Shown here piece after piece: positions 12,501-22,600 of a stretch of 64,000 nt of DNA. The stretch lies in the NCBI RefSeq assembly GCF_002775205.1, contig NC_036448.1, positions 5,859,072 through 5,923,071 on the forward strand, given 5' to 3'. The stretch is from Xiphophorus maculatus. Its lineage: Eukaryota > Chordata > Actinopteri > Cyprinodontiformes > Poeciliidae. The notes under the pieces are model-generated. The model ran no database searches and was not told the origin of the DNA. It saw only the letters and a program-made list of their open reading frames with translations. The position numbers and the translations under genes were made by a program. Every line of letters starts with the position of its first letter. Positions within the stretch are counted from its first letter, which is position 1.

Positions 12501-15500
12501 TAGTTACTGATTTCATCACCGTAGACAGAGGAGGGCCAGCCACCTGAGGATATAGATATGAATTATCCGTTCTGTTTTAGAGTTGTAACGCTCAGGTAAG
12601 TCACTCAGCGACCCCACACATCCAAAACAGCGCTAACTAAACTACGGACAAGCAGTTTTTCTTTTTCTTTTCAAGTCCATCACCTTCGTTGAGCTTGGCC
12701 ATGTCCATGCTGCCGTTGTTCATCTGCAGAGTCGCCTGCAGAGCCGGTAGGAGCTGATGCAAGAGGGCCGGGTCCTGAAGCAACGCCGACGACTGCGACT
12801 GCGCGCTCTGAGCCGCCGGAGGCGCTGCCGACGAGGAAGACGACATGCCGGAGGGGGCGGAGCCTAACGGGCCGGCTGCAGAGTTTGGGTTCTGAGAAGA
12901 AGAGAGGGAGGAGGAATGGCCGCTGTTTGATGGCGTGGATTGGTCCGCTGATGTTGCCTCTGCGTGTGACAAACAGAAAAGGAAGCTGAGCAGCCACTTC
13001 GGTGAATTTAAGCACTTTTCTAGCACCACAAATTCACCATTACTACTGTTATTAATAATATAGTATTCTACATTGTACAGCAGGAGCAAGGTCAACTAAA
13101 ATATAGCAAAAATGATTTATTTTTAAAGGTAAAGGTAGTTTTATTTATGTAGCACATTTTCAGCAATAGTTCAATAACTTAGCCATTAGGAATAATAAGC
13201 ATTCGAAAACTTTACAGAAAAATAATGTTCTTACTAAGCTTTTTGGAGTTTGCAAATAGGATTAAACTACAACAAGAGAAGTTTAGTCTGATGTAACTCA
13301 GGATGGTGAAGAAAACAAAAAGCATGAAAATTAAAATGTGGCTTTGACTGTAAATATTGCCAAAAATATTTAGGCTTTCAGTCAAACGTTCCTTTGCTCT
13401 TCATTACAAAACTATGCAGTTTGGATATCAAGCACTCTTAAATAGGTCTATTGTTTTTCTCTTTCTACCAACAACTGGGTGATGAAAGTCTTCAGTCTGG
13501 TGTTTTGGTCTCAACTAGCTGTGTTTTTTTTTTCTTTTTTTTTGCTGACAGAGACTTCATAATTCATTTCATTTGTCGTTTTGTTTATTTATTTTGCATA
13601 TTCAAAATATCTCCCAGTTCCAGCGTTAAATGTTCCTTAGAATTGAAAGTTTATTGATCTTTAACAATGTTTTATGTCATTACAATTATATTACCGGAAA
13701 AATGATCTCGAAACATCGACGTTATTGGTTATCGCGATAACTTCTGGTGACAATTTATCGCCCAGCAAAATTTGTTCAGGTGGCAGGCCTACGTTCAAGG
13801 ACCTGGTACAGAAATCGAAACACTTTCTGAACCTTGAAAACACCTGATTGAAATTCAAGATTTTCAAGCAGCCACACAAACCCTGCAAACCGGTGAACAG
13901 ACGATGCTTCGCAAGAGAGAACATGTAGACAACCAAAGATTGTTAACAGAGTTTCACAGTTGATTCTTACTAGTCGTGGCTTTGTCCTGCAAGGCCTCTT
14001 GTCTGTAGTCCATATCCTTGGGGAAACTGTTTGCCGCCATCTTGGCCGAGTCTTTCTGTCGTTGTTCCCTGGAGCAAAAGCAAGCACAATCTATGAATCC
14101 ACTGCGACCGAGCACATAGCCGCTCTATGTGAAGTGCGTAACACTCCAAGCAGTATAAGGAATATTTCTGGTTGAACATGAAGCGGTACTGGGCCTTGCC
14201 TCTCCAGCAGGTCCTTGGGCTTCTCCCACTGGGAGACTTCAGTTCTACAGTTGTAGTAGTACTTCTTGCCGGAGGAGCTAATGTGTTCTGTCCAGTCGTC
14301 GGCAGGGTCCTGGAGCAGAGACGGTTGCCATAGGGATAAAGATCAAGACACACGAAGGACAGGACGGCGTTTGTAGGGAAAGGGGGAAATGTAGCACAGT
14401 GGGACCTCCTTCCACAAAACCGAAAACATCAAGTTCACGTATAATCGTCTGGAGGGGCTTTCATGCCATCTTTTGGCTGATAGATGACGTTACAATTGAT
14501 GTCAAATGTTCATAACGTCTTGTAGTTTTAGTTGTGTTTTTTTTTTATATATTTAGAAAGAGCAGCTTTCGGATAAAGCCTAAATGATGTCATAAAATAG
14601 GAAATACATTTTTAATCCTTTCAAGTCTTTGCCAGCATTTTATGAACACATACAAAGTTAAATGACCATAAGTTGAAATATATGGCCTTGCAAAAGTATT
14701 CAAAGTTTCTCACAAGCTCATATTTATTAGACTTGTATGACCAAAACAAGTAAAGCTTAGTGGTGAAAGTAAAAGCAAAGCAACACCTGATTTAACACTA
14801 CACAGGTCAAAATCTGAATAGTGTCGACTATCCTGGTGATTAATCAGATTTTTTTTTTTTTTTAAAGCCATATTCTGTAGATTTTTTTGTTTAAGCACTT
14901 AAGCGTATTTTATACAATATTTCTAATATTGTATAAAATACGCTAATACGTAAGAAAACAAACAATTCAGTTCCTTCTTTAAATAAGAAAATAAACATTT
15001 TCTCACCTAAAATGCAACAAAGATTTTCTCTAGTGAACTTTTGATTATGTGCAGCAAAAGATACATCTAGAGTTGATCTACTGACAATTTGTTTTGATTG
15101 ATCGTTTTTGTACAGTTTGGCTTCATTATTGCTCTGAGAATGTTGCTCTTTCAGCAGATGTTTTTTTTTTTGAGTCTGTATATTTCAGTCAACGATTAAT
15201 TGGTTAGTAATTCAGCTGATTCCAATAGTCGATTAATCACAATTAACAGGTTTAGTACCCGAGTTTAATATGGCAGGCTAAGCAATATTACACACCACCA
15301 ATATGTGCAATATTCTTAATTTTCATATCACAAAGGATTGTTTGGAGCGCAATAGATGCTGGATTACAGATACCAGATGTTGTGAACTCGCATTTTTTCA
15401 TGCTAATGCAATAATTCACTGCAGCAGATGCTCCTAAATACAGCTTAAAAATCTTCACGTGACAGGCGACGAGACGAGAACAACAGGAAAGAAGACAATA

Positions 15501-17879
15501 GTAACATGTTGCAAACATATTTAATGTTATCGGCATCGCAAGACTTTCTAAAAATGAGCGAACGAAACTTTTATGGCCTACAAGAAAGACGCGTAAAACC
15601 GACAACCGGATGGACAAAAAGACACGATCCTAACAGGCTGACAAGTGATGAAAGTGGAGACGATCAGTTAGCAGTGTGTGCGCGTGAGAATATGTGTGAG
15701 CGTTGCTGTGGAGTTTGCTTTGATGAGCACCGGCGCACACGACGGCCCGTGTGTCGCTTCTGAGCGAGGTGAAGAAACTTTTGAGCAGCAAAAAGGGAAA
15801 GGAAGGCAGAGAAGCAGACAACAGGAACAGTAACTCACTCGTTCTGCAGGCTTGCTCTGGCTCGCGTGAGTTTCAGCGCCTTGGTGGGAGCTGTTGTTGT
15901 GAGAGGCCTCCTGAGGCGAGCCGCTGGTCTCTGGAACAAATTCTTTCTTTAGTCAAACAAACACGACTTGCACCACCAGAGTATTTTTGCGTTCGAGGCA
16001 TTGTGTTGTGCTGCTATTAAATCGCAAAGAGAGGAAGGATTCAACCACCTCCATCTACAGTTGACATCATGAACAGGTGCATGGATTTGTTCATTGGATT
16101 GTCTCTAAACCCACAAAAAAAATCAAACCTTCAGCTCAAACTGCGTGTATTCCTCCACCAATTTGGTGAAATGTCCGTTTAGAAATTCCAACTCAACTAC
16201 ATGCATTTTGGAGATATTAATGACCTTGTTATTCAACCACCGTTAATCTTGGAGTTCGTCTGAATTAATCAATTTCCTTTAACAGACCTGAATCCACTTT
16301 TTTTTTCTAATCTTTTTAAAACAGCAAGCAAGCTTAAGGATATGAAGCGTAAGGTTGCAGCCCGTATATTCATATATATAATTTTGATCATGTCAAAATT
16401 TCCATTTTAATAAATGCACAATATTCTTGTTTTTGTTTAAACCCTGCAGTCGGATCCCGTTTGCTCTCATTCCACCCTAGAAGAACGACTAAAACCTGAT
16501 ATTAATATGAAATTCCTGCCAGAGATGAGCGTACGTAAACTTTTAACCACAAAATTAAGCACTCGCAACTTGTCAGGTAAACAACAACAACAAAAAATGC
16601 TACAGAATAAAATGAAAACAAACATTATTTACTTTATCTACGATAGTTTCAAACTTACATAAAAAGAAGCAACTATTTTTACCTCATTTGAAACATTAGC
16701 AGAATTGTTTCAATGTTTCAAATGAAACATCAGCAGGATGCAACACCGACACTTACCGTTTTTCCCTCTAACAGGGAAGGAGGTTTTGGCCTTGCCATGC
16801 TGCCCGATAGCATCCCCTTGTCTGCTGACGGGACTCTCGTCGGAGCGTCGCAGCACCTTGTACGGGGGTATGGGATCTGACGAACCGTCGCGCACCTTGG
16901 TGTAGCGGTGAAGGCTGCTGGACTGGCTCTTTGGCTGAGATTTATGGGCCTGGAAACAAAAACAGTGGACAGCAGATAAAGCTGGTGAGTTCGAGTTCAA
17001 TGTACAGTCTTGGATACCTCTAGTCGCCTTCGATCTCTATTCTGAAGAGTTTGTGTAACTAACAGTATATCCAGCTGGTTTTCCTTCAAATCAGTCAACA
17101 CACCATTGAACGTAAGTATTAGATTCAAGTTGGAAAAGAAGGTCTAATGGACACTTTTGGCTACAGTGGCTTGCTTCAACTTTTTGTACACCGTGTACAA
17201 AATACACAGTGTATTTTGTGTTACTAGGAAATACATTGATGTAAAGTGACAAAAATGTGTTTAAATTCACACAATAGGAAGTCATTTGCAAGGCACTGAG
17301 CATGAATTACAATAAATTAATAACATTAACACATTAACATTAATAACAATAAAAAAAATAATAACAGTGAAAGTGTACCTGATAGGACTGAGAATCCCTT
17401 CTGTCGTTGCACCTGTGGAAACACACGGAACAAAAGTCAGCTCAATTTATTTTCTTCCCAGTCACTTTGTGGACGACTTTAAGTTAGCTAACGTTAGCAA
17501 AGTTAGCACAATTTCCATTTGGCTCCCAGTAGTTCGTCATTTTTTTTCCCCCATGAAAAATAAAAAGTAGCATAAATTTCTCAGTGACTTAAAAAGAAGT
17601 ATATATGTTTTTACTAGTTTTAGATTACTACGTTAGTAGTTAACGTCATGCTAACGTATGTAGCCTAGCTAAAGAAGGGAAAAAAAAAATTAACCGGAAC
17701 CTCTAGCTAACCAACTGCAGTTAGCTGGTAGCCATGACAGCTAACAGCTAAAAGAAAGCTACCACTCCTGAGGCTAAAGCAGCTACACGTCTGCGCCTTA
17801 TTTACACATGACAATGCAATGACCCGCGTTTCATTTACCCATCGCTGACTCTTGTTGGTTTCCTTGCATACATCACCAT
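9439..17879 (-). CDS. wac: WAC, WW domain-containing adaptor with coiled coil (13 coding exons)
   Basis: WAC is a nuclear adaptor. Known members bind RNA polymerase II through the WW domain and RNF20/40 through the C-terminal coiled coil, promoting H2B monoubiquitination; they also act in autophagy and checkpoint control. Coding exons in transcript order: 17839-17879, 17379-17412, 16757-16949, 15839-15930, 14200-14309, 13971-14068, 12684-12959, 11048-11164, 10765-10913, 10603-10691, 9810-9999, 9597-9724, 9439-9508. All phases match and give about 528 aa. The start [14 protein letters not shown] equals the conserved vertebrate N-terminus. The WW domain (about 124-151) has DDWTEH and [17 protein letters not shown]. 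The C-terminal coiled coil (about 464-528) ends KNQNSYMV. Human WAC is 647 aa, and most of the difference is a central Ser/Pro/Thr segment after the WW region that is not found here. Intron 5 uses a GC donor. It is divergently arranged with mpp7. Confidence 0.95.
9597..9724 (-). CDS. wac: wac coding exon 12 (coiled coil)
   Basis: Encodes [18 protein letters not shown], then [18 protein letters not shown] to TLREQ, close to identical with the family coiled-coil region. Acceptor CAACAG, donor GTAGGA. Confidence 0.96.
9810..9999 (-). CDS. wac: wac coding exon 11
   Basis: Encodes [18 protein letters not shown], a Ser run, then [18 protein letters not shown] to NTEKQ. The second half matches [24 protein letters not shown]. 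Acceptor ACTCCAG, donor GTAGGT. Confidence 0.93.
10115..10240. mobile_element. hAT-like repeat fragment, CAGGGT family
   Basis: It ends TTAAAGATGTGCAAATACCCTG and contains several TTAAGACCTTTT-type strings. The terminus is the complement of the CAGGGTNTNTGC ends seen at 26799-27993. The left end is not clear. It lies in a wac intron. Confidence 0.45.
10603..10691 (-). CDS. wac: wac coding exon 10
   Basis: Encodes [18 protein letters not shown] to [14 protein letters not shown] matches PRSLQRS of human WAC. Acceptor CTTCAG, donor GTATAA. Other frames here are open by chance. The frame was chosen by phase and by the KQG and LQR anchors. Confidence 0.82.
10765..10913 (-). CDS. wac: wac coding exon 9
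   Basis: Encodes [18 protein letters not shown], then [18 protein letters not shown], and ends TPSQAR. It matches [22 protein letters not shown]. Acceptor ATTTCAG, donor GTACGT. The local AQHSNQ/AQHSSQ repetition spans the exon 8-9 junction. Confidence 0.9.
11048..11164 (-). CDS. wac: wac coding exon 8
   Basis: Encodes [18 protein letters not shown] to SAAQHSNQ (human [18 protein letters not shown]). Acceptor CTCCAG, donor GTATGG. Confidence 0.93.
11383..11414. repeat. Perfect 13-bp inverted repeat, 6-nt spacer
   Basis: Arms TTATGGGTAAGTA (11383-11395) and its exact complement (11402-11414) in a wac intron. Confidence 0.85.
11575..11710. mobile_element. hAT-like repeat fragment, CAGGGT family
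   Basis: A second wac-intron copy of the same family, with AATTTAAGACTTTAAGGATG then TGCGGATACTCTG at its end. Degenerate, with no coding capacity. Confidence 0.4.
12684..12959 (-). CDS. wac: wac coding exon 7 (Ser-rich)
   Basis: Encodes [17 protein letters not shown] through [18 protein letters not shown] to MAKLNE. The last part matches [20 protein letters not shown]. Acceptor CACGCAG, donor GTGATG. It joins exon 6 in phase, so the missing mammalian central segment would lie between or within these exons. Confidence 0.93.
13971..14068 (-). CDS. wac: wac coding exon 6
   Basis: Encodes [18 protein letters not shown], then [14 protein letters not shown], matching [22 protein letters not shown] of human WAC. 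Acceptor GCTCCAG, donor GTAAGA. Confidence 0.93.
14200..14309 (-). CDS. wac: wac coding exon 5 (WW domain)
   Basis: Encodes [18 protein letters not shown], then [18 protein letters not shown]: the whole WW domain with both signature tryptophans and the proline. The only phase-compatible donor that rebuilds the conserved LEREQRQK junction is AG/GCAAGG, a GC-AG type splice site. Confidence 0.95.
14684..14715. mobile_element. Tc1-like terminal fragment
   Basis: GCCTTGCAAAAGTATTCAAA resembles the teleost Tc1-like inverted-repeat end (CAGTGCCTTGCAAAAGTATTC). Only the end is recognisable, inside a wac intron. Confidence 0.45.
14902..14944. repeat. Perfect 20-bp inverted repeat, 3-nt spacer
   Basis: Arms 14902-14921 and 14925-14944 are exact complements around TCT. 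AT-rich, in the wac intron between the exons at 15839-15930 and 14200-14309. Confidence 0.92.
15839..15930 (-). CDS. wac: wac coding exon 4
   Basis: Encodes [18 protein letters not shown] and ends KPAER. The SPQE.SHN motif matches YSPQENSHNHS of human WAC. Acceptor GTTCCAG, donor GTGAGT. It is shorter than the mammalian exon. Confidence 0.88.
16684..16725. repeat. Perfect 14-bp inverted repeat, 14-nt spacer
   Basis: Arms TCATTTGAAACATT (16684-16697) and its complement (16712-16725), about 30 bp outside the donor side of wac coding exon 3. Confidence 0.85.
16757..16949 (-). CDS. wac: wac coding exon 3
   Basis: Encodes [16 protein letters not shown] to FPVRGKNG, including [13 protein letters not shown], the counterpart of PPNKMLRRSDSPE. 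Acceptor TTTCCAG, donor GTAAGT. A basic, Ser-rich region before the WW domain. Confidence 0.93.
17150..17300. mobile_element. Tc1-like terminal fragment with palindromes
   Basis: The right end reads TTTGCAAGGCACTG, preceded by a sequence like TTGATGTAAAGTGACAAAAATG, as in Tc1-like fish element ends. It contains two overlapping palindromes (17182-17202 and 17197-17219) with 1-nt centres. Confidence 0.5.
17379..17412 (-). CDS. wac: wac coding exon 2
   Basis: A 34-nt microexon encoding [11 protein letters not shown], matching CHDRRGDSQPYQ of human WAC. Acceptor CCACAG, donor GTACAC. It is too short to be found as an open frame. Confidence 0.92.
17839..17879 (-). CDS. wac: wac coding exon 1
   Basis: Encodes [14 protein letters not shown] (last codon split), then donor GTAAAT. 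The start at 17877-17879 is fixed by match to the family N-terminus MVMYARK. A second in-frame Met is codon 3. The 5'UTR lies to the right. Confidence 0.93.
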
Positions 17880-18300
17880 CAAGGCCCCGGTGATGTGTGT
17901 GTGTGTTTGAGGGGGAAACCGTGGCCTCCTGTCTGTCTGCTCTCACAGTTCTTTTTTTTTTTTTTCTTCCTTCCTGGAGTCTGATCTCGGGCCTTCCTCA
18001 CCAGACAAACGGCTACAAGTGGAGCGCCGAGCACCTGCACTGCATAGCGGGTGGTACAATTAAAACCCACCCTCAATGCATCATCTGGCATGTAGTTACG
18101 GTATGCGGTGAGACTCGGCCGATGTAGCTCAGCGGAGAGCAGCAGAGGCAGGCAGAAGGAAGCGGAGGAGACCGACTTATGGTTGAACGTCCGGTTGGGG
18201 GGGGAAACTGGCTCCGGGACGACCTGTCAAAATAAAAGAGGATGTTGGTGCGAAACTGTAAGACTCGGTTTTCAGTTTAAAAATCAGATGTTGTAATTCC
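17880..18300. promoter_or_regulatory. wac: wac 5'UTR and promoter region (inferred)
   Basis: This lies directly upstream of the wac start and is richer in CpG than its surroundings, notably at 18080-18240. It contains a long T-run at 17950-17965. No TATA box is evident. wac (minus) and mpp7 (plus) face away from each other across 17880-19617, so elements here could serve both. The transcription start cannot be placed from sequence alone. Confidence 0.45.
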
Positions 18301-18929
18301 GCTGTACACTAAATGGAATTCAACAGAACAAGACGGAGTTTCTCAAGGACTTTAATTCTTTTTCTGCTTTCCAAACTGAAGTAAAACAGTTCGGTAAAAG
18401 GTAATGATATATATATTTTTACTTGCCTGTCTTGTAGCATCTCATACAGACAACTGAAACCAGACATCTTTTTTTTTCTTCTCACTGTCTGACTTTCTCT
18501 GTCTTTGCCCAGTTAGATTATCAACATAATATTGTGTATTGACTAAATCAAGAGTAATGAAAGAAAAAACTTTTTTTTTAAAAAAATCAAATGTATATAT
18601 GTTCATATATCTCTCTTAGTGTTTAATAAAATTGCTTTTAAGCTGTATGAGAGACATTCATCCATAAGTTTCTCATAATACTTTACAGAAATTTTGATTA
18701 AGTTCTCCGGAAGGAGATGAAGTTTTTTGTGATGGCCAATCTAACTTCGTTCGTACGTCTGGTGGTGGTTTCTGATATGGGCCACATGGGCAACCGCCCA
18801 GGGCAGCATCTCGTGGAGGGAGACGTGCGACATAAAAGGGTTGATCACCTGCTAAATTGGATTAGCAAGTAATCCATCCTTCCGTTGAAGGTTAGAATCA
18901 TCTTTCAAATCCCTATGAAAGATGATTAT

Positions 18930-19330
18930 TGTTTTCTCGAGAAAACCAAGAGGAAATTAACTCTTCGCCTTGAGAAAACCATTGGGAAAAAGTATAAATG
19001 GAAAACAGGAAGTTAACTCATTGCCTCGAGAAAACAGTCGGCGCATTTAACTTGTCTTGAGAAATTCATCAAAAACTCCCTATTTCGCAAAAACCATCGG
19101 AAAAAAAGTACATTTCGGAAAACGGGAAATGAACTCACTATCTTGGGAAAACCTTTTGGGAAAAAGTAGAAAGTGCAAGATGAACTTGTTACCTTGAGAA
19201 AACCACCCAAAAATGTACTTATTTCGAGAAAACCATTGACAAGAAATATAAGCGGAAAACGGAAAACTAACTCATTATCTTGAGAAAACCGTTGGAGGAA
19301 AAAGTATATGAGGAAAAAAGGCCCCTCTCT
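18930..19330. repeat. Degenerate minisatellite, roughly 55-60 bp period
   Basis: Seven or eight imperfect copies of a unit containing TTGAGAAAACCATTGGGAAA then aagtataaatggaaaacagg. The GAGAAAACC-like landmarks fall near 18972, 19026, 19086, 19145, 19196, 19226 and 19282. It lies between the divergent wac and mpp7 genes. Confidence 0.8.
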
Positions 19331-19371
19331 GCTCCCGTGGGAATGGGGTTCTCAAACAACTGTCCTGGAAA

Positions 19372-19409
19372 TACTGTCTGGATTTAATCTAATTTAAGTC
19401 CAGACAGTA
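19372..19409. repeat. Perfect 11-bp inverted repeat, 16-nt spacer
   Basis: Arms TACTGTCTGGA (19372-19382) and complement (19399-19409), at the edge of the minisatellite. Confidence 0.75.
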
Positions 19410-19617
19410 GGGAAAGAAAGGGTTGACATGCTTGTATACAATTCATGCTGCAGACGCTGCTCTAATTTTGCCGTATTGATTGACCTGCTCAATGTAGGTC
19501 AGACCTGATGGATATCGATGGAATGGGAGTGAGCCTCTTTTCCAGTCCGCCCGGCCAACCACGTCAAACCCTCTGTTTGCGACGTGAATGTTCAAATGTC
19601 GCTTGTTCTTTTAAGAT

Positions 19618-19666
19618 ATGCAGCAAACGACTCTGCCTAAACCAGGCCTAACGGAGAGAGTCCATG
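19618..19666 (+). CDS. mpp7: mpp7 alternative first coding exon A
   Basis: ATG at 19618 opens [16 protein letters not shown] plus one base, then donor GTGAGT. Joined to 20827 it continues in frame into VCKRLSAAM. If the 20095-20126 exon is also included, translation stops at once, so the two would be alternative or this would act as an upstream ORF. Confidence 0.45.
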
Positions 19667-22600
19667 GTGAGTAAAGATTATGTTGTCATTTGCACTGATT
19701 TAATGTAAATATACAACGTTGGAGCTTAAAGAAAGAGAAAAAAGCCCTTCTGATTAGACTTAAAGATTTACTTTTCATTTCGTTTGTAGGTCTTTTTTAG
19801 GCCTTTTTTCTATTGCTGTTAATTTTCAATGTAATAAAAACAAATACTGTATTCAAACTTACAAAGTAAGAAAATATTGTGCCTTTTATGATAAGACTGC
19901 TTCTATTTTATTTTTGTTTTGTTATGAAACTGTGAATGTCTGTTGTGAAGCAAGTTGTTCTTGTTTGAAGAGGTCTGAACTGATGAAATGGAAGTATTTC
20001 ATGCCACCAATAGGGGGCAGCAATATCTCAAAAGAAAGAATCTGTTCTAAGTAAAAATGAGATTCATATACTATATATATATTTCTGTTCTCAGACTGAT
20101 GATGCAGAGGAGAACTGAGGACAGAGGTATGTTCAGGTTTGATCTTTTTTCATCTTTAATTGAAATCTTACAGCAGTCTGAGGAGAGCACATTTTATTTC
20201 TGTTTAAAGAGCTACTTTTGCTGAACAATATGTTGATCTCTATAGTTGTACCTTAAATTGAAGTTAAAATCTAGTTTAAAATGAAATATCAAGTAAAAAA
20301 AAAAAAGAGAAGAAGAAGTTAGAGTTCTTCCCATGTACCTGTTTTCCTTTATTCGGTGAATTTAGCACTCTGTGCTGTAAATAAGATTAAACTCAACTGA
20401 ATTTTATTCATCTGAGCTGAAATAACTTAAACTCAGTCACATGTAAATGAACCAAAGTGAGTTAAAGTAAACTGGAAATTTTATTCAATCAAACTGATCC
20501 GAACTAAATTTTTCCCGAACTGAATCACTTTGTACTGAATTGAAATAAACTGAATGAAATTCAATTTAAACAAACTGATTTTATTTTATTATTTTTTTTG
20601 AATAAACTGAACTGAAGTAAACCAAACCGAACTATAATCATGTGAACGGAGCAGCAGCCAAACCGAACCGAACCGAACCGAACTCTACTAAATCATGTTG
20701 ACATCAACTATTCTGAAGTGAATGACATGAACCGTATCTAAAAATGGAATTGATCCACTACACCGAGCTGAATGAGACCGAACAGAACTGATGTGGACTC
20801 CGTTCATGTGAACTGGACTCCTCCAGGCGTGTGTAAGCGGTTGTCCGCGGCGATGTCTGCGACAGAGTTTCACACCGACAGAGAGGAGGACTACAGGTTC
20901 CTGCACAGCATGCTGATGGAGAAGAAGGTTCACCTGCTGTTTAAGGTAAACATTCCTCACACACACACACCCTTGGACTGCGCCTTTTCTAAGTCGAAAA
21001 ATAGATGACACTCTCTCTCTCTCTCTCTCGATCTCTCACTCTCTCGATCTCTCTCTCTCTCGATCTCTCTCTCGATCTCTCTCACTCTCTCGATCTCTCT
21101 CTCTCGATTTCTCTCTCGATCTCTCACTCTCTCGATCTCTCGATCTCTCTCTCTCGATTTCTCTCTCGATCTCTCACTCTCTCGATCTCTCTCTCTCTCT
21201 CGATCTCTCGCTCGATCTCTCTCTCTCTCTCTCTCGATCTCTCTCTCTCGATTTCTCTCTCGATCTCTCACTCTCTCGATCTCTCGACAGATTCACGAAC
21301 GGCTGAAGCGCTTTGAGAAGTGGAGGCCCGTTCCCGTCCAGGAGCACGCGACAACTCTGGCCTCGCAAGTGTGTGACTCACCGCTAACATCTTCAGCAGA
21401 CAGATGCGCCGCTGCGGGGTGACACTTTTGACAGCCGAGGGAAACGAGGCGTCTTTCCTCTCCCCTGTTATAGAAAAGACTTCCCCGTCAGACACACAGC
21501 GCGACCGGAATTTGTTTCCCCCGCTTATTTGTCCCGAATTGTTTCCGTAAATCGCAGTTAGATTGACTGGTCGAGAGATAAAGGGGGGAGGGGGAACTTT
21601 TACGATCTAGGATGGTAGCTGCATGTGGGACAGGGGAGTGAAGGATGGGCTGCTTGAGCTATGTATAGTCGGAAAATAAGATTTTAAATTCAAGATAAAG
21701 TTACAAAACACTTTCCCCCCCAGTGAAAAGCAAAACGGCACGTGGTGGTGATCTTTTTTTAAATTATTTTATTTTCTCTCTCCTTTCAGTCTTTTGTTGT
21801 TAATCTCTCTATTGGACTGACGTTTTGGGTCATCATTCATCTCCAGCGTCCAAAAATTCCCCCGTTGGGGAACTTAAACCGCCAGAAACCTGAGGCCCGG
21901 GGGCCAAATCCTGCCCACCACAGGCTTTTATGTGGCCCTCCAGACTCTAAAACAACCTTCACAACCCAGAGGGCCAATTTTGTCCACAGTCTGGTGAAAT
22001 AAAACTTGCTTACAAGCCGTAAAATTTGTGTGGCCTTTTGGAAAAATAAAGATAAAGAGCTGATAGAGGAATGTTATTGTCATTCTTACAGAATCGTCCT
22101 TTTTTTTCTTCTATTTTTGGATTTTACAATCAAAGAAAAATTTGAACCTTTGTATAAAAAAAGATGGTAGTTACGTTATTTTCTGTGGAAAATTATGTAA
22201 CTCCTCCCAACTCACATATTTTAAAACCTAGAGATCAAAAAACTGATTTAACAAATGTCATGTGTTGTTGAAAATCATCCCAGTTATTCAAAACAATCTG
22301 AATTTGTGATTACAATTATGTCTTAAAGGCATTTTCCAGGCAAAATACTGCCTGATTATTGGCATTTTAGAGCATAATCAAGTAATGATGTTACCTTCAG
22401 TTGTCATAAAAAAAATGTATATAACAAATGTGACTTAAAAGAAATTTGACTTTGTAATTTAACATCTTGAAATTGGCTCTCTGTGTCTTTAAGAAGCTCC
22501 TACTCTAACTGAAACCCCGCCTTCAGGAAGTCATCACAACATGGCACCTCTACTAACCCTTTAAAAATTATTTTACCAGTGTAAAACATTGAAGTTGAAA

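Noticed and set aside
20957..21368. Long open frames on both strands encoding [14 protein letters not shown]-type repeats
   Set aside because: They are products of the CT/GATC microsatellite. The real coding sequence here is only the short L27 exon at 21291-21368.
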